64,000 nt of DNA from UBA6489 sp942490775 (GCA_942490775.1 CALNYL010000001.1:124001-188000); one strand, 5' to 3'; shown: positions 43,924-54,528, numbered from the stretch's first letter. A program made the numbers and translations. Notes: generated from the letters alone by a model not told the origin.

Positions 43924-45108
43924 TTATTTTTTAATTTCCTTAAAAGTTAATAATTTCCCTCTATAATATTCATACTGTTGCCTTCTAGCTTTTATTTCCG
44001 CAGGAAGACCTTCTGAAATGTCATTTACAAGTTTATCAAATTTATCAAGAATTTTTACTATCTCTTCTTGCTTTTCTAATGTTGGAAGAGGAATTTTTAT
44101 TTTAGATAATCTTGTTCAACTTGTTAAAGCTCTAGTTGTAAAAGTACTATATCTTATTATTTCTTTTCTTGCCTGATATGATGTAAAATAATACGAACAA
44201 AATTTAGAATCTAATAACTTAGTTTTAGGTCTAGCCCTTAATACAAATCCACTAAATACACAATCATCAACTTTTTCTAAAAGAGTACTTACCATTCCAA
44301 TTTCTTCTCTAGTTTCAGAGGTTCTTGTAAAAAATAAATCATTTATCTTAACATCATAAAGACCTTTTTCTTTATTTGTAACTTCAACTTTGCCTTTAAT
44401 ATCATTTGAATACAATGAACGATTTTTAAAAACATCTGTAAAGTTAACAATCGGTGTACCTTTCCCAAAGAATTCCTTCCCTTTATTTAATCAATTTTTA
44501 AAATCAAATAATTCTTTTATTGTTTTCCACTCCACATTTTCCCCAAAACTCAACATCTCATCTCTATAATACTCATACTGCCTCTTCCTTGCTTCCAGCT
44601 CAGCTTCCAGCTCAGCTTCCAGCTCAGCTTCCAGCTCAGTAAAATTATCAAGAATTTTCACTATTTCTTCTTGGATTGGAAGTGGTGGAATTGGAAAAAA
44701 AGTTTTTTTAAGAAAACTAAAATGCCTAGTATATTTACCCGTTTTTTTATAAAAATTGTTTAAACAATAATAAAGATATTTTGTATTAATATTTGTTTTT
44801 AAAATTTTAATTCCATCAGCTCATTGAGCAAAAGCAAAATCTACATACTTTATTGCTTCTGTATGATCTCCAAAAATAACATATTCTCATTTATTTAAGA
44901 TAATATCTTCATTATCAGTGTAACCAATAATAAAATTTTGTCATTGATCTATAATTGGAAAAGAACCTATGTTATTATAATTATTTTTCTTTAGCTTTTT
45001 AGGAGGAGTTACTGTTGTAATAATTTTCTCATCTAATAATTTTTGAAACTCCCTAAACTCCACCCCTTCAGAACAAAACTCTTCAATTAATTTTTCTATC
45101 TTATTCAT
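43924..45108 (-). CDS. hsdS: Type I restriction enzyme specificity subunit
   Basis: 394 aa with two target-recognition domains, each followed by a conserved helical region (PPLPIQEEIVKILDNFTEL and PLPTLEKQEEIVKILDKFDK, then ARKRQYEYYRDEML and ARRQQYEYYRGKLL). The first spacer contains four tandem LEAE units encoded by exact 12-bp repeats (44592-44639). Such repeats change number by slippage and shift the distance between the two half-sites. Order hsdM-RhuM fragment-hsdS-...-hsdR on one strand. Confidence 0.94.
44592..44639. repeat. Four tandem 12-bp repeats in hsdS
   Basis: CTTCCAGCTCAG x4 (coding strand GAGCTGGAAGCT), giving LEAE repeats in the spacer helix. Confidence 0.95.
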
Positions 45109-45115
45109 TATTTTT

Positions 45116-45379
45116 TTAATTATTTAAAATTATTTTTTTGTATTCTTTTCAATCATTAGCAGTTAGTTCCAAAATGGAACTAACTGAATTTTCTTGAAGT
45201 TCTCAATCACTAAATATATTTTGTAAATGTTTGGTAATTGCTGGTCTTTGTACTCCAAAAAGTTCTGCAATACTATCTTGATTTAGCCAAATATTTTCAT
45301 TTTCTAAATGAACTTCAAGTTTTAATTCACCATTATTTCATTCATAAATTAATATACTATTTTGTTCTATCTTATTCAT
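45116..45379 (-). pseudogene. RhuM-family N-terminal fragment
   Basis: 87 aa. EVHLENENIWLNQDSIAELFG, then RPAITKHLQNIFSDGELQENS and NDGKEYKKI match the start of RhuM-type virulence proteins, which are normally 300 or more residues; the frame stops right after the GKEY motif. Its start region (about 45 bp around ATG) is nearly identical to that of hsdS, so the fragment was probably left by recombination at the duplicate. Confidence 0.72.
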
Positions 45380-45856
45380 TATTTTTTTAATTATTTTAAA
45401 ATTATTTTTTCTAAAATATGTGTAAATTTTTCGATTTTCTATACATATACTAGTCCAACTTAGAAAATTGGAATTTAATAAAAGATATTTTTTGTTTATT
45501 TGCTTTTGTAAAAGCATTCTCTGATAATCTAATATTCTAATTTTTCAAATAGGCTTAGTATATCAGAAAAACATGTATAGATTTTTATACTTTTTACTCA
45601 CATATTTTAAATATAGGTAAATTTTCTTATTTTTTACTCATATTTTTAAAATAGAGGTAATTTTTACTTCTCTATTTCTTCTTTTGAACTATTAAGTATC
45701 TCTTAATAGTTCAAACTACTATCTTATTCATTTCAATAATTTATATCTAAAAACCTAAACCTCAAGACCATCAACTTAAGACTTTGTAGCCTCCTTCCTT
45801 TAGTATTAAAGGCAAGGAATTTAGGATGGATTATTTAAATTATCTTATCTAAAAAC
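45380..45856. other. Intergenic region of repeats between hsdM and RhuM fragment
   Basis: Includes a solo arm of the TACTAAGCCTATTT element (45547-45564), a hairpin GAACTATTAAG..CTTAATAGTTC (45688-45712), a CTATCTTATTCAT remnant of the hsdS start (45720-45732) and a family B hairpin (45784-45836) flanked by 19-bp direct repeats (45745-45763 and 45847-45865). No intact gene. Confidence 0.6.
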
Positions 45857-47407
45857 CTAAACCTCCCCCTCCAAATCCGCCACAATCTCATCAATAGACC
45901 TCCTAAGCCTATTCTCCCTCTCAACTATCCCAGAAATCTTCTTATTAAGCTCATTAATATCAATAACCTCCCTCATATCCTTCTGCTCCACATAAGACGA
46001 AACCGCAATATTATAATCATTCTTAGCTATATCATTATTATCAACAAGCCTAGAAAAATATTCTTGATCCCCCCTATTTATAAAAGAATCCAAAATACTC
46101 TTTATATTACCATCACTAAGCTTATTCTTATTTCATCACCTCGCAAACTCAGCCGAAGCATCAATAAATAAAGTATTATTCTTCTTTTTAGATTTCTTCA
46201 AAACAATTATACAAGTTCAAATCGAAGTTCAGAAAAATAAATCTGGAGGCAACTGAATAACAGCATCAATATAATTATTATCAACTAAATATTTTCTAAT
46301 CTTCTGCTCAGCTCATCACCTATACAAAACTCAAGGAAACTCAACTATCGCAGCAGTTCAACTCGTAGCAAGCCAAGAAAGCATATGCATAGTAAAAGCC
46401 AAATCAGCCTTAGACTTTGGAGCTAAAACTCAAGCAGGAGAAAAACGAGGATCATTAATCAAAACAGGATTAGAATCACCCTCCCATTTAGTTGAATAAG
46501 GAGGATTAGAAACAATAGCATCAAAAGGCTCATTATCCCAATGCTTTGCTTCTGTAAGAGTATTCCCATGAGCTATATCAAACTTCTCATAATTAATATC
46601 ATGAAGAAACATATTAATACGACAAAGATTATAAGTCGTTAAATTTATCTCCTGACCATAAAAACCCTGCCTCACATTGTTCTTTCATAAAACCTTTGCA
46701 AACTTTAAAAGCAAAGAACCAGAACCACAAGCAGGATCATAAACCTTGTTTACCTCCGTCTTACCAACTGTTGTAATCTTAGCCAAAAGCTCACTTACCT
46801 CCTGAGGAGTAAAAAACTCTCATCAAGACTTACCAGCATTACTAGCATACATATTCATAAGATACTCATAAGCATCACCAAAAGTATCAATAGTTTGATC
46901 TTTATAAGTACCCAATTTCAGATTTCATATTGACTCTAATAAACCTAAAAGTTTCTTATTTCTCTCTTTTACCGATCAACCCAATTTATTAGAATTTACA
47001 TCTAAATCATCAAATAAACCCCTTAAATCATCTTCACTTTCTTTTCATTTAGCAGAAGTTTCAATATTCTTAAAAACCTTTGAAAGTGTTTCATTTAGAT
47101 TAGCATCATTTTTTGCCTTTTTTAAAACATTTACAAAAAGTTCACTTGGCAATATATAAAACCCCTTTTCTTTTACCGTATCATCTCTACCAAATTCAGC
47201 TTCCTCATCTGATAATTTCATATAATCAAAATTCTCATCAGGTTCATTTTTATTGATATATCTTATTAAATTCTCACTAATAAAACGATAAAACAACATC
47301 CCTAAAACATATTGCTTAAAATCCCAACCATCAATACTTCATCTCAATTGATTCGCCATTTGCCAAATAGATTTATGAAGCTCACTCCTTTCTTGTTCTT
47401 TTGTCAT
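45857..47407 (-). CDS. hsdM: Type I restriction enzyme modification subunit
   Basis: 516 aa N6-adenine methyltransferase. N-terminal helical domain ELHKSIWQMANQLRGSIDGW; GKSGGEFFTPQEVSELLAKI; YDPACGSGSLLL (AdoMet motif); GQEINLTTYNLCRINMFLHD; FDAIVSNPPYSTKW (NPPY catalytic motif). Several glycines are TGA. The stop lies within one of two 19-bp direct repeats, so the end of the gene may have been rebuilt after a repeat insertion. Confidence 0.96.
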
Positions 47408-47724
47408 AATTTTTTAGAATTAAATGTATTTTTAAGTAAAAAATAAAGTATAATCCTAGTATAGGAAAAAATCTAAAAAAGTCTATCAAAAAAGATATTT
47501 CCAAGCGATGCACAAAATGTATTAAAATTGTATGGAAATAACCCTAACTTGCCCTAAAGGATACACTTCGTAAAATTCTTCCCCTTAACATAAGGGGGAA
47601 AAGCTACAGTAGTTTATTATTTCCATACAAGTTTATTATATTCTCTATGCCTACTAGATTATTTTTTTGACATTACATTTTTTATTATAATAATACCCCT
47701 ACTTTATTTATATAACAATATTTT
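47408..47724. other. Intergenic with nested repeat and possible promoter
   Basis: Outer arms TTGTATGGAAATAA (47528-47541) and TTATTTCCATACAA (47617-47630) enclose a family B repeat, which carries the 25-bp insert (47551-47575). TTGACA at 47667 with an AT-rich TAATAC at 47691 may be the promoter of the 47725 gene. Confidence 0.55.
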
Positions 47725-50412
47725 ATGAAAAAAATATTATGTGGGCTACTACTTGTAGTGTTCTTGTTCTCGGGTATATGACTAGCTAATGCTAAAATGA
47801 TTATGTGAGAACCTAATGGAAACTATTTAGCTCAGAATGTTGAGAGTAGTAAAAAAGCTATCAGTGATAGCAAATATGTAACAGTAGTAGACAAACTTAT
47901 AGCGAAAAATGCAGAAAACATAGATTTGCTAAAAAAAATGAAAAGCAAATTACCACAAATAAAAGCAAGTCTAAAAAACATCTCTAACACTGAAAATAGA
48001 GAAAACCTTACAGCCATAATAAACTACCTAGAAGCAAAAATTGACTTAGCAATCTATGAAATAAAAAGCAATGTTTTAAGAAAATTTGAAAACATAAAAT
48101 TATCTGAAGCAGAAACAAAAAAAGTAGAAGACGAACTAGTAAAACTACAACTAAACCTACTAGAAAACTGAATATCAAAACTACAAAACATAACAGACGA
48201 ATTTGACGAAATTAGTAATTACGAAGCAAAATGAGACCTAAAAGTAAACCTAGATGTAGACCACGAATCTATCTGAAAAATTAAAGCTAATTTGGAACTA
48301 TCAGACTACACAGAAAAAGCCTCTAATTTTGACTCTCAAGTAAAGTGAAAAATAAAAGCACTAATAGAAGCAGCACCAAAATGAGAAGAAGCAGTAAAAC
48401 TAGAACTATCATCTATGATGGATTTTATCTCAAAAGATGATAATATGTACTTATTACTTGATCAGCTTAATGTAAGTCAAGAAAATATGGATCAAATAAA
48501 AGGTGGAATAGAAGTTTTAGAAAAAATAGCAAAAGAAAAAGGATATGTAAAATTTGGAAATATGAATGGAAATAATCCAATAGAAATCCTAAAAAATCTT
48601 AATCCAAATAATATTTTAAAAGACGGAAAAGTAGCACTATCTAAACCTATGTTTAAACCATATAAAAAAGAAGGGGACAGATACTATCTAATACCTACAA
48701 AATATGCCTGTGATACAATGAAAGAACTATTACAAAGATTTGACCCATTCGGAGGAAAAACCTGTACAGAATCTCAGTATAATAATGTACTAGAAACATT
48801 AGCAGAAAGATGAGAGATTTATATAGAAATTTGAGAAGATACAAAATTTTGATATGAATTTACAAATAAAAAATCAGAGACAGAAAAAGCAGAGCGGTAT
48901 ATAATATTTTCTAATCAAGGAATAAAAGAAATTTCTTATACTATACTTAGAGATCAAGAAAAACATCCAAATGAATGAGTAATTTTTAATTACATAAAAA
49001 ATGAAAAACTAGATTTTAATTTTTATCATGAAGCTTGAAAAATAGATTTTGATTTCAAATCTACTCTTGATAGAAAGAATAATAAATTTACTATTATAGA
49101 TTATACTTGATATGTTAATTATCCTTATGAAAACTTAAAATCATCTCTAACTCTAAAAAATAAAATATTAAAATGAAATTTTTTATATGAAGATAAACGG
49201 AGTAGTGATGAAGTAGGAAATATAATAGAAGCAAACTTAACATGAAAAATGGACTACAATAATAAACTATCAGTACTAGATATTGATTATTCAGGTTTAT
49301 TAGATAGAAATACTAATCTTACTTGAAAACTTCACTACAATGAATGAAAATTTGCTTTTGCCTATAATATGGCTGATGAAAGAAATGAATTTAATGTAGA
49401 TTTATCTTGAGATTGGGACTTAAAAAATAAAACCCTAACAGCATGGGAATCAGATATTTATTATAAATATAGAAATAGAATTTATCATGAAACTTCAATT
49501 GAAGATAATGATCGTGGTTATGAATACTGAGACTTCATAGAAAACTTTAACTCAAACATAAAACTAGAAAACAAAAAAATATCAGGAGAAACTGTAATAA
49601 AAAATTATAATAATGAAAATATTATTTCTATCAAACACAGTGGTAACCATGAAAAAAATTATCTAGAATTCAATAATGAATTTGATATAAATCCTGAACT
49701 ATTCGGAACAGCATCAAAAGCTAGAGATTCAAAAAGAATGAGTGATATATATATGCTAGAATCTTCTCTAGAACAAGCTTATATGGACGATATAAAATAT
49801 CCATCTGTAGAAGAATTTGAAGAAAAAGTATCTATGTATATGTATGCAGAAGAATTACCTACTGACCCACTATGAGCAGTAGAAATAGACTGATGTAAAT
49901 TTGGATATATCTATAAAGTATGAGAAAACCAAGACTGGTATGAACTATCTACTTGTCTAGAAAATGAATTTTATAATTGAGAAAAGACCTATAAAGAAAT
50001 AAAGATAAATACTTATTGAGAAATTGACTGTTGAGTTGAAGAAGAAGTTCTTAATGAAGAAGAATATAATGAAGTTGAAATAAATATGGAAGAAGATTAT
50101 ATAGAGAACTGTGATGTAGAAAAAGACGAACTAAATATGGAAAACCCTTCTGAGATTTACATAAACTGATACACCTCTTGGAAAAAAAGAGAAGCCCAAA
50201 CAGAAACTACCATAACATGAGACCTAAACCTAAAAGTTGATGCAAGAAACGACAAAAATAATGCAAATGTTTATTTTGACTTAGTAATAGACCAAGAAAA
50301 AACTATAGAACTAGAAATAGATAATAAATGAACAGTTGAATATAAAGATGTAGAAATAGAAACCCCAGAAAATGTTGTACCAATTGAAGAAATTATTTGA
50401 AGTGGATATTAA
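47725..50412 (+). CDS. Giant secreted protein with pilin-like C-terminal domain
   Basis: 895 aa. A signal peptide (MKKILCGLLLVVFLFSGIGL, cleavage near ANA), a helical region to about 180, long beta-rich stretches of D/N/K/Y repeats, and at residues about 664-770 a segment KARDSKRMSDIYMLESSLEQ, then YP, PTDPLG and WYELSTCLEN, matching the globular half of type II pseudopilins/type IV pilins without the N-terminal helix. Probably exported and displayed at the surface; adhesion is a guess. Glycines are largely TGA. It ends before a repeat and a strong terminator. Confidence 0.82.
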
Positions 50413-50476
50413 AATAACCCATCTCTGAATCTCTTCCCTTATATAAGGGAAAAAAACCACAGATACTAAGAATTTT

Positions 50477-50508
50477 AAAAAATCTCCCAAAATTTTGGGA
50501 GATTTTTT
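50477..50508. terminator. Rho-independent terminator
   Basis: AATCTCCC AAAATTTT GGGAGATT followed by TTTT; symmetric, so it can act in both directions. Confidence 0.85.
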
Positions 50509-50577
50509 AGTACAAAAAAATTGAAAAAAAACAAGATATATGTTATAATCATCACATAAAATAACTACATTCACAGA

Positions 50578-50632
50578 AATGTAGCCTCTTTCCCCCTGAA
50601 AAAGAGAGAGAATTTATAGAGAGGTTTTATAT
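50578..50632. repeat. Family B-like repeat
   Basis: ATGTAGCCTCTTTCCCCCTG then AGAGAGAATTTATAGAGAGG; the TGTAGCCTCTTCCCC end is that of family B. Confidence 0.5.
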
Positions 50633-50681
50633 TCTCCAAAACTACAATAATAATAATTTTTAGAATCTAACTAAAACTAAA

Positions 50682-50960
50682 ATGACCACAAAAAGAAAAG
50701 TACAACTAGTCGTATGAATATCACTACTAATCATACTCATAGCATTCTTATTTTCTCTTTATGTAAAGTACATAGCACCAAACCTAGGAACCATAAAATA
50801 CTACTCAATACTTTTCCTATGCACCCTATGAGTAGCATTTATCTTCTACATATACTACCAAATCAGAAATAAAGTTAGAAATAAAGAACTACCTAAAAAA
50901 AATGAATTTGAAGAAAAAAGTAAGCCAGAAGAAAAAATTGAACCAGAAGAAAAACAATAA
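50682..50960 (+). CDS. Small membrane protein, 92 aa
   Basis: Two membrane helices (about residues 8-27 and 40-60) and an E/K-rich cytoplasmic tail with an EKxEPEEK repeat. No family recognised. Converges with dus, 2 bp apart. Confidence 0.65.
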
Positions 50961-50962
50961 AA

Positions 50963-52036
50963 CTATTCCACCTCTCCCAATCAAGGTCTCTTATCTAAAA
51001 AAACTCAAAATTCACTTCTTATCTCTCAAATAACATCCAAAGAATTTTCCAAACTCTCAGTAGTCACAAGCCTCTTTCTATAACCTTTAACTCAAGGAAA
51101 GTTTTTTAAGTATTGAACTAAATGCTTTCTAATCTCCAAACTCCCAGTTCTCTCGCCCTTAGTCTCCACAAGCTTACTAGCATGAAACACCATCATATCT
51201 AAAATCTCACCCAAACTAGGAAAATAAACCCCATCCACAAAACCGCTTTCTAATAAATTTGATTCATTTCCCCCCTCTCCTCTAAGGAGAGGTTTAGGGT
51301 GAGGTTCTGAGGGGGTTAGGGGGTGAGAGCTAAAACACCAAGGATTACCAAAACTAGCCCTTCAAATCATAAAACCATCAAGATTCTTTACCTTATCCAT
51401 ACCATCAGCAAAATTTTTAACATCTCAGTTTCCTATAACAGGAATATTTATATGTCTCTTTAGTTCATAAATAGGATCCCAATTAGCAAATCAAGTATAA
51501 GCCTGTTTAGTAGTTCTACCATGAACAGTAAGTAAACTACAACCAGCATTTTCAAGTCACTTAGCAAATTTTATTAAATCATCACTATTCTCATATCAAA
51601 TTCTAGTCTTCACACTTATAGGCAGGGAAGTGGCTTTATTTAGTTTTTCTACTATTTCAAAAGCCGTATCAGTATTTATCATCAAACTACTTCAATGTCC
51701 GCTTCTCACTACTTTTTTAGCAGGACACCCCATATTTATATCTATTCACACATAATCATATTTTTCTATTATTTTAGCTGCTTTCACAAACATTTCAGGA
51801 TCTTTTCAGAATATTTGCACAACTAGAGGTTTCTCTATATCTTTATGAGGAAGTACAGCATCAGCTAAAAATTTAGAATGCACAAGTCAATCGGCACTAT
51901 AAAATTCCGTTATAGCATCAATGTTTGGAGCTACTTTTTTTATAGTTTGTCTATAAGCACTATCTCCATATCAGTCCATAGGTGCCAAAAAACAAAGTTT
52001 TCATTTCTTAGCCCTCTCTTTCCAGTAGTTTTTCAT
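50963..52036 (-). CDS. dus: tRNA-dihydrouridine synthase
   Basis: 357 aa flavoenzyme that reduces uridine in tRNA. LAPMDGYGDSAYRQTI, GIDINMGCPAKKVVRSGHG (catalytic Cys), LPISVKTRIGYE, LTVHGRTTKQAY, IPVIGNGDV and MIGRASFGNPWCF are Dus motifs. After NPWCF comes an atypical in-frame stretch (HPLTPSEPHPKPLLRGEGG, residues about 235-255). It is encoded by a CCCTCTCC/GGAGAGG palindromic repeat (about 51263-51336), like those between genes. Confidence 0.93.
51263..51336. repeat. Palindromic repeat inside dus, in frame
   Basis: Contains CCTCTCCTCTAAGGAGAGG and TAGGGTGAGGTTCTGAGGGG, typical of the intergenic hairpins (compare 16403-16436 and 55824-55855), yet translated here without a stop. Confidence 0.75.
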
Positions 52037-52077
52037 TTATTTATTTCTAGTTTATTTTTAAATATTTGCTTGAATTT

Positions 52078-52209
52078 TAGGGCAAACACATTGTACAATA
52101 AAGAAAACACCTGTAGAGACATCCATTTATGGTGTCTTTTTTCAGGTTTTATGCAATTAAATTTTCAAAGATAAAGAAACCTGTAGGGGCAATACCTTGT
52201 GTTTGCCCT
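52078..52209. repeat. Nested repeat (family D outside, family F inside)
   Basis: Ends AGGGCAAACACA and TGTGTTTGCCCT; inner GTAGAGACATCC..GGTGTCT (52113-52138); a CACCTGTAG/CAGGTTT pair between. Its right end overlaps the last bases of cysS. Confidence 0.6.
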
Positions 52210-53723
52210 TATTTTCTCTCAACTCTACTACCACTTCTATCATCAACAACCCTAAATCAAGCCCCTTCTATCTCTCATCTAAGCTTATCTGCAAGTTCAA
52301 AATTTTTACCACTCTTTGCATCATTTCTATCTTCTAACTTTTTTAAAATCCCCTCAGGAATACAATAATCATCATTCTCTAAAATAGAGAAATCCATAAT
52401 AGCCAAAACCTGATCAAAAGTCTTGTACATATCAATAACTGATTTTACCTCATCAGAAGAAAAATTTCATTCCCTCAAGTTTAAATTTACAAATTTCTGA
52501 AAACCAAAAAACACAGCCAAAGCCTCAGGAATAGAAAAATCATCCTCCAGTTTCTCTATATACTCTGAAATAGTCTCCTGCATATCCTCACTAAAAGCCT
52601 TTGTTACACCAGTTAACTCAGTTTTATAGCACTTTATATTTCTAAAAGTCTCATCAACCGATTTCAAAGCACTAAAATTAGCTTCTATCTTAGAGAAACT
52701 AAAATCAATAGGCTCTCTATATTTACCATTTATAAAATTTAATCTAATAGCCCTATACAAAAGACTTTTTGGAATATCTTTATACTTTTCCTCTAAATAA
52801 CCAAGAGTATAAAAGTTATTCTTTGACTTAGACATTTTTTTTCAATCCACAGTCAAATGACCATGATGAGCCCAGTATTTTGAGAAAGTTTTTCTAGTAC
52901 AACTCTCAGTTTGAGCAACTTCATTTTGATGATGAGGGAAAAGATTATCTATTCCACCCATATGCAAATCTATCTGAGGACCCAAGTACTTCATAGCACA
53001 AGCACTACACTCTATATGCCATCAAGGTCTTCATTTGATAATTATTTTGCCCCTTTGAGAGAAATTTGTAGATTGTAGGGAATGCAGATCTGCATTCCCT
53101 ACTGGAGCTGGAGGTATTTCAAACTCCTCCTCCCAAAAATTTGGTCAATCACTCTCACTCCAAGCCTTCCATAAAGCAAAATCAGCAGCATTATCTTTAT
53201 CATATTCATCATTATTTATTCTAACTGACTCTTTCATACCTTTCATATCTAGATTTGCTAGTTTCCCGTATTTCTTAAATGTTTTTATATTAAAATAAAT
53301 ACTACCATCAGGAGCCAAGTAAGCATTTTTTCTTCTAAGCATAGTATTTATCATTCTAGTCATCTCTGGTATAATAGTTGAAATAGGTACTACATCATCA
53401 GCCTTTACTATATTTAATTTCTCTATATCTTCTAAAAAATACTTTGTATAAAACTGTGTATGTTCCAAAAGTGTTTTTCATTGCTCTTGAGAATCCCTTA
53501 TAGTCTTATCATCTATATCAGTTATATTCATAGTTGTATTTACATTGTGTCCTAGAAACCTAAGAGTTCTAACTATCATATCATTTCATACATAAGATTT
53601 TAAATTTCAGATATGAGCATAGTTATAAGGAGTAGGACCACAATAGTAAACTTTTGTAACATCCTGTTTCAGAGGTTTAAACTCTTCCTTTTTTCTTGTT
53701 AATGTATTGTATATTTCTAACAT
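52209..53723 (-). CDS. cysS: Cysteinyl-tRNA synthetase
   Basis: 504 aa class I synthetase. YYCGPTPYNYAHIGN (zinc Cys and HIGH motif), TMNITDIDDKTI, GRPGWHIECSACAMKYLG, DLHMGGIDNLFPHHQNE, WKKMSKSKNNF (KMSKS). Between WSESDG and KGRPGWH lie about 33 extra residues (NFWEEEFEIPPAPVGNADLH and following). Part is encoded by a perfect 28-bp palindrome, so a repeat has been accommodated in an essential enzyme. The FFxSxWGxG-like segment usual there is absent. Confidence 0.95.
53075..53102. repeat. Perfect 28-bp palindrome inside cysS
   Basis: GTAGGGAATGCAGA followed by its exact reverse complement TCTGCATTCCCTAC; translated in frame as VGNADLHSL. Confidence 0.95.
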
Positions 53724-53781
53724 ATTTATTATTGTTTAGTTATTTTATAAATTTTAGTATTTTTTATTGATTTAAGCTTTA

Positions 53782-53950
53782 TAGTTTGAATCCATCCCCT
53801 TCCGTTACACTTCAGGGACTTCCTTTGCAAAAGGAAGAAATCAGTAGAGATATCCATTTATGGTGTTTCCTATTTTTAAATATTCCTTAAATCTCTTCCT
53901 TTTGTAAAGGAAGTCCTCGTAACGGAGTGGAGAGGGATGGATTCGTACTA
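53782..53950. repeat. Complete family A element with nested family F hairpin
   Basis: Long inverted arms: 53782-53841 (TTGAATCCATCCCC..CTTCCTTTGCAAAAGGAAG) and 53891-53950 (CTTCCTTTTGTAAAGGAAG..GGGATGGATTCGTA). The loop holds a family F hairpin (53843-53869). It resembles a miniature inverted-repeat element. Confidence 0.75.
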
Positions 53951-53970
53951 TGGTATTAATAAATGTATTT

Positions 53971-54204
53971 TTACTTCCTCTTATTACCATTAGCTATCTC
54001 CGAAGCCTTCAATGGATTCATATATTTCTCAATATTTCAATCAACCTCAATAACTGGTCATCTCTTACAATTTCAGGTACAGGCACAAGTCTCAACATCT
54101 AGGTTTTTCAGATTATGAAACTTCTTATCATTTTCTAGCCTCTCCAATATATATTCACTAAACTTAGATTTACAACTATTTCAAGTACAAACCTTCACTT
54201 TCAT
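53971..54204 (-). CDS. Thioredoxin-like [2Fe-2S] ferredoxin
   Basis: 77 aa. VKVCTGNSC and CACTGNCKRGPVIEVDG give the four cluster cysteines (CxxxxC and CxxxC) of NuoE/Shethna-type ferredoxins; it ends with NPLKASEI. The Gly residues of CTGN are TGA. Likely a small electron carrier; partner unknown. Confidence 0.85.
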
Positions 54205-54269
54205 ATTACAAATATTAATAATAAATATACTAACATAATAACAAAAAAGTAAAAAAGTACAAAAAATAT

Positions 54270-54296
54270 TTGATTATTTTAAAAATTTTATATAAT
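54270..54296 (+). promoter_or_regulatory. Possible promoter of tRNA-Phe
   Basis: TTGATT (54270) and TATAAT (54291), 15-nt spacer, 46 nt before the tRNA. Confidence 0.4.
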
Positions 54297-54341
54297 ACAC
54301 AAGCTTCATAAAATAATTGTGATTCAAAAGTAGTGAAAAAT

Positions 54342-54416
54342 GCCGGGGTAGCTCAGGGGTAGAGCAAAGGACTGAAAATCCTTGTGTCAGTAGTTCAAAT
54401 CTACTTCTCGGCACCA
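54342..54416 (+). tRNA. tRNA-Phe (GAA)
   Basis: 75 nt with encoded CCA. Acceptor GCCGGGG/TCTCGGC (two G-U), D-arm GCTC/GAGC, anticodon stem AAGGA/TCCTT with loop CTGAAAA (anticodon GAA), T-arm AGTAG/CTACT with loop TTCAAAT. Confidence 0.95.
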
Positions 54417-54434
54417 TTTGTCTTTAAAAAGCCA

Positions 54435-54507
54435 AATACACTTAATGGTTTAAAAGAGTAGTCCAAAATCGGATTAGTCCTTTACCCCACTAAGTGTATT
54501 TTTTTTT
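54435..54507 (+). terminator. Long terminator hairpin after tRNA-Phe
   Basis: AATACACTTA (54435-54444) pairs with TAAGTGTATT (54491-54500), followed by a T run; the 46-nt interior can fold further, so it may also be a small RNA. Confidence 0.65.
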
Positions 54508-54528
54508 AAAATCATTACAAAAAAATAT

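Noticed and set aside
44592..44639. Short tandem array considered as CRISPR
   Set aside because: Units are 12 bp with no spacers and lie in frame in hsdS. No CRISPR array or cas gene was seen anywhere.
47667..47691. TTGACA with TATAAT 13 nt away as the promoter of the 47725 gene
   Set aside because: The 13-nt spacer is too short; an 18-nt spacing to TAATAC is possible but weak, so it is mentioned only in the intergenic entry.
53072..53140. Intein or group I intron in cysS
   Set aside because: The insert is far too short and lacks splice motifs; it stays in frame and is palindromic.
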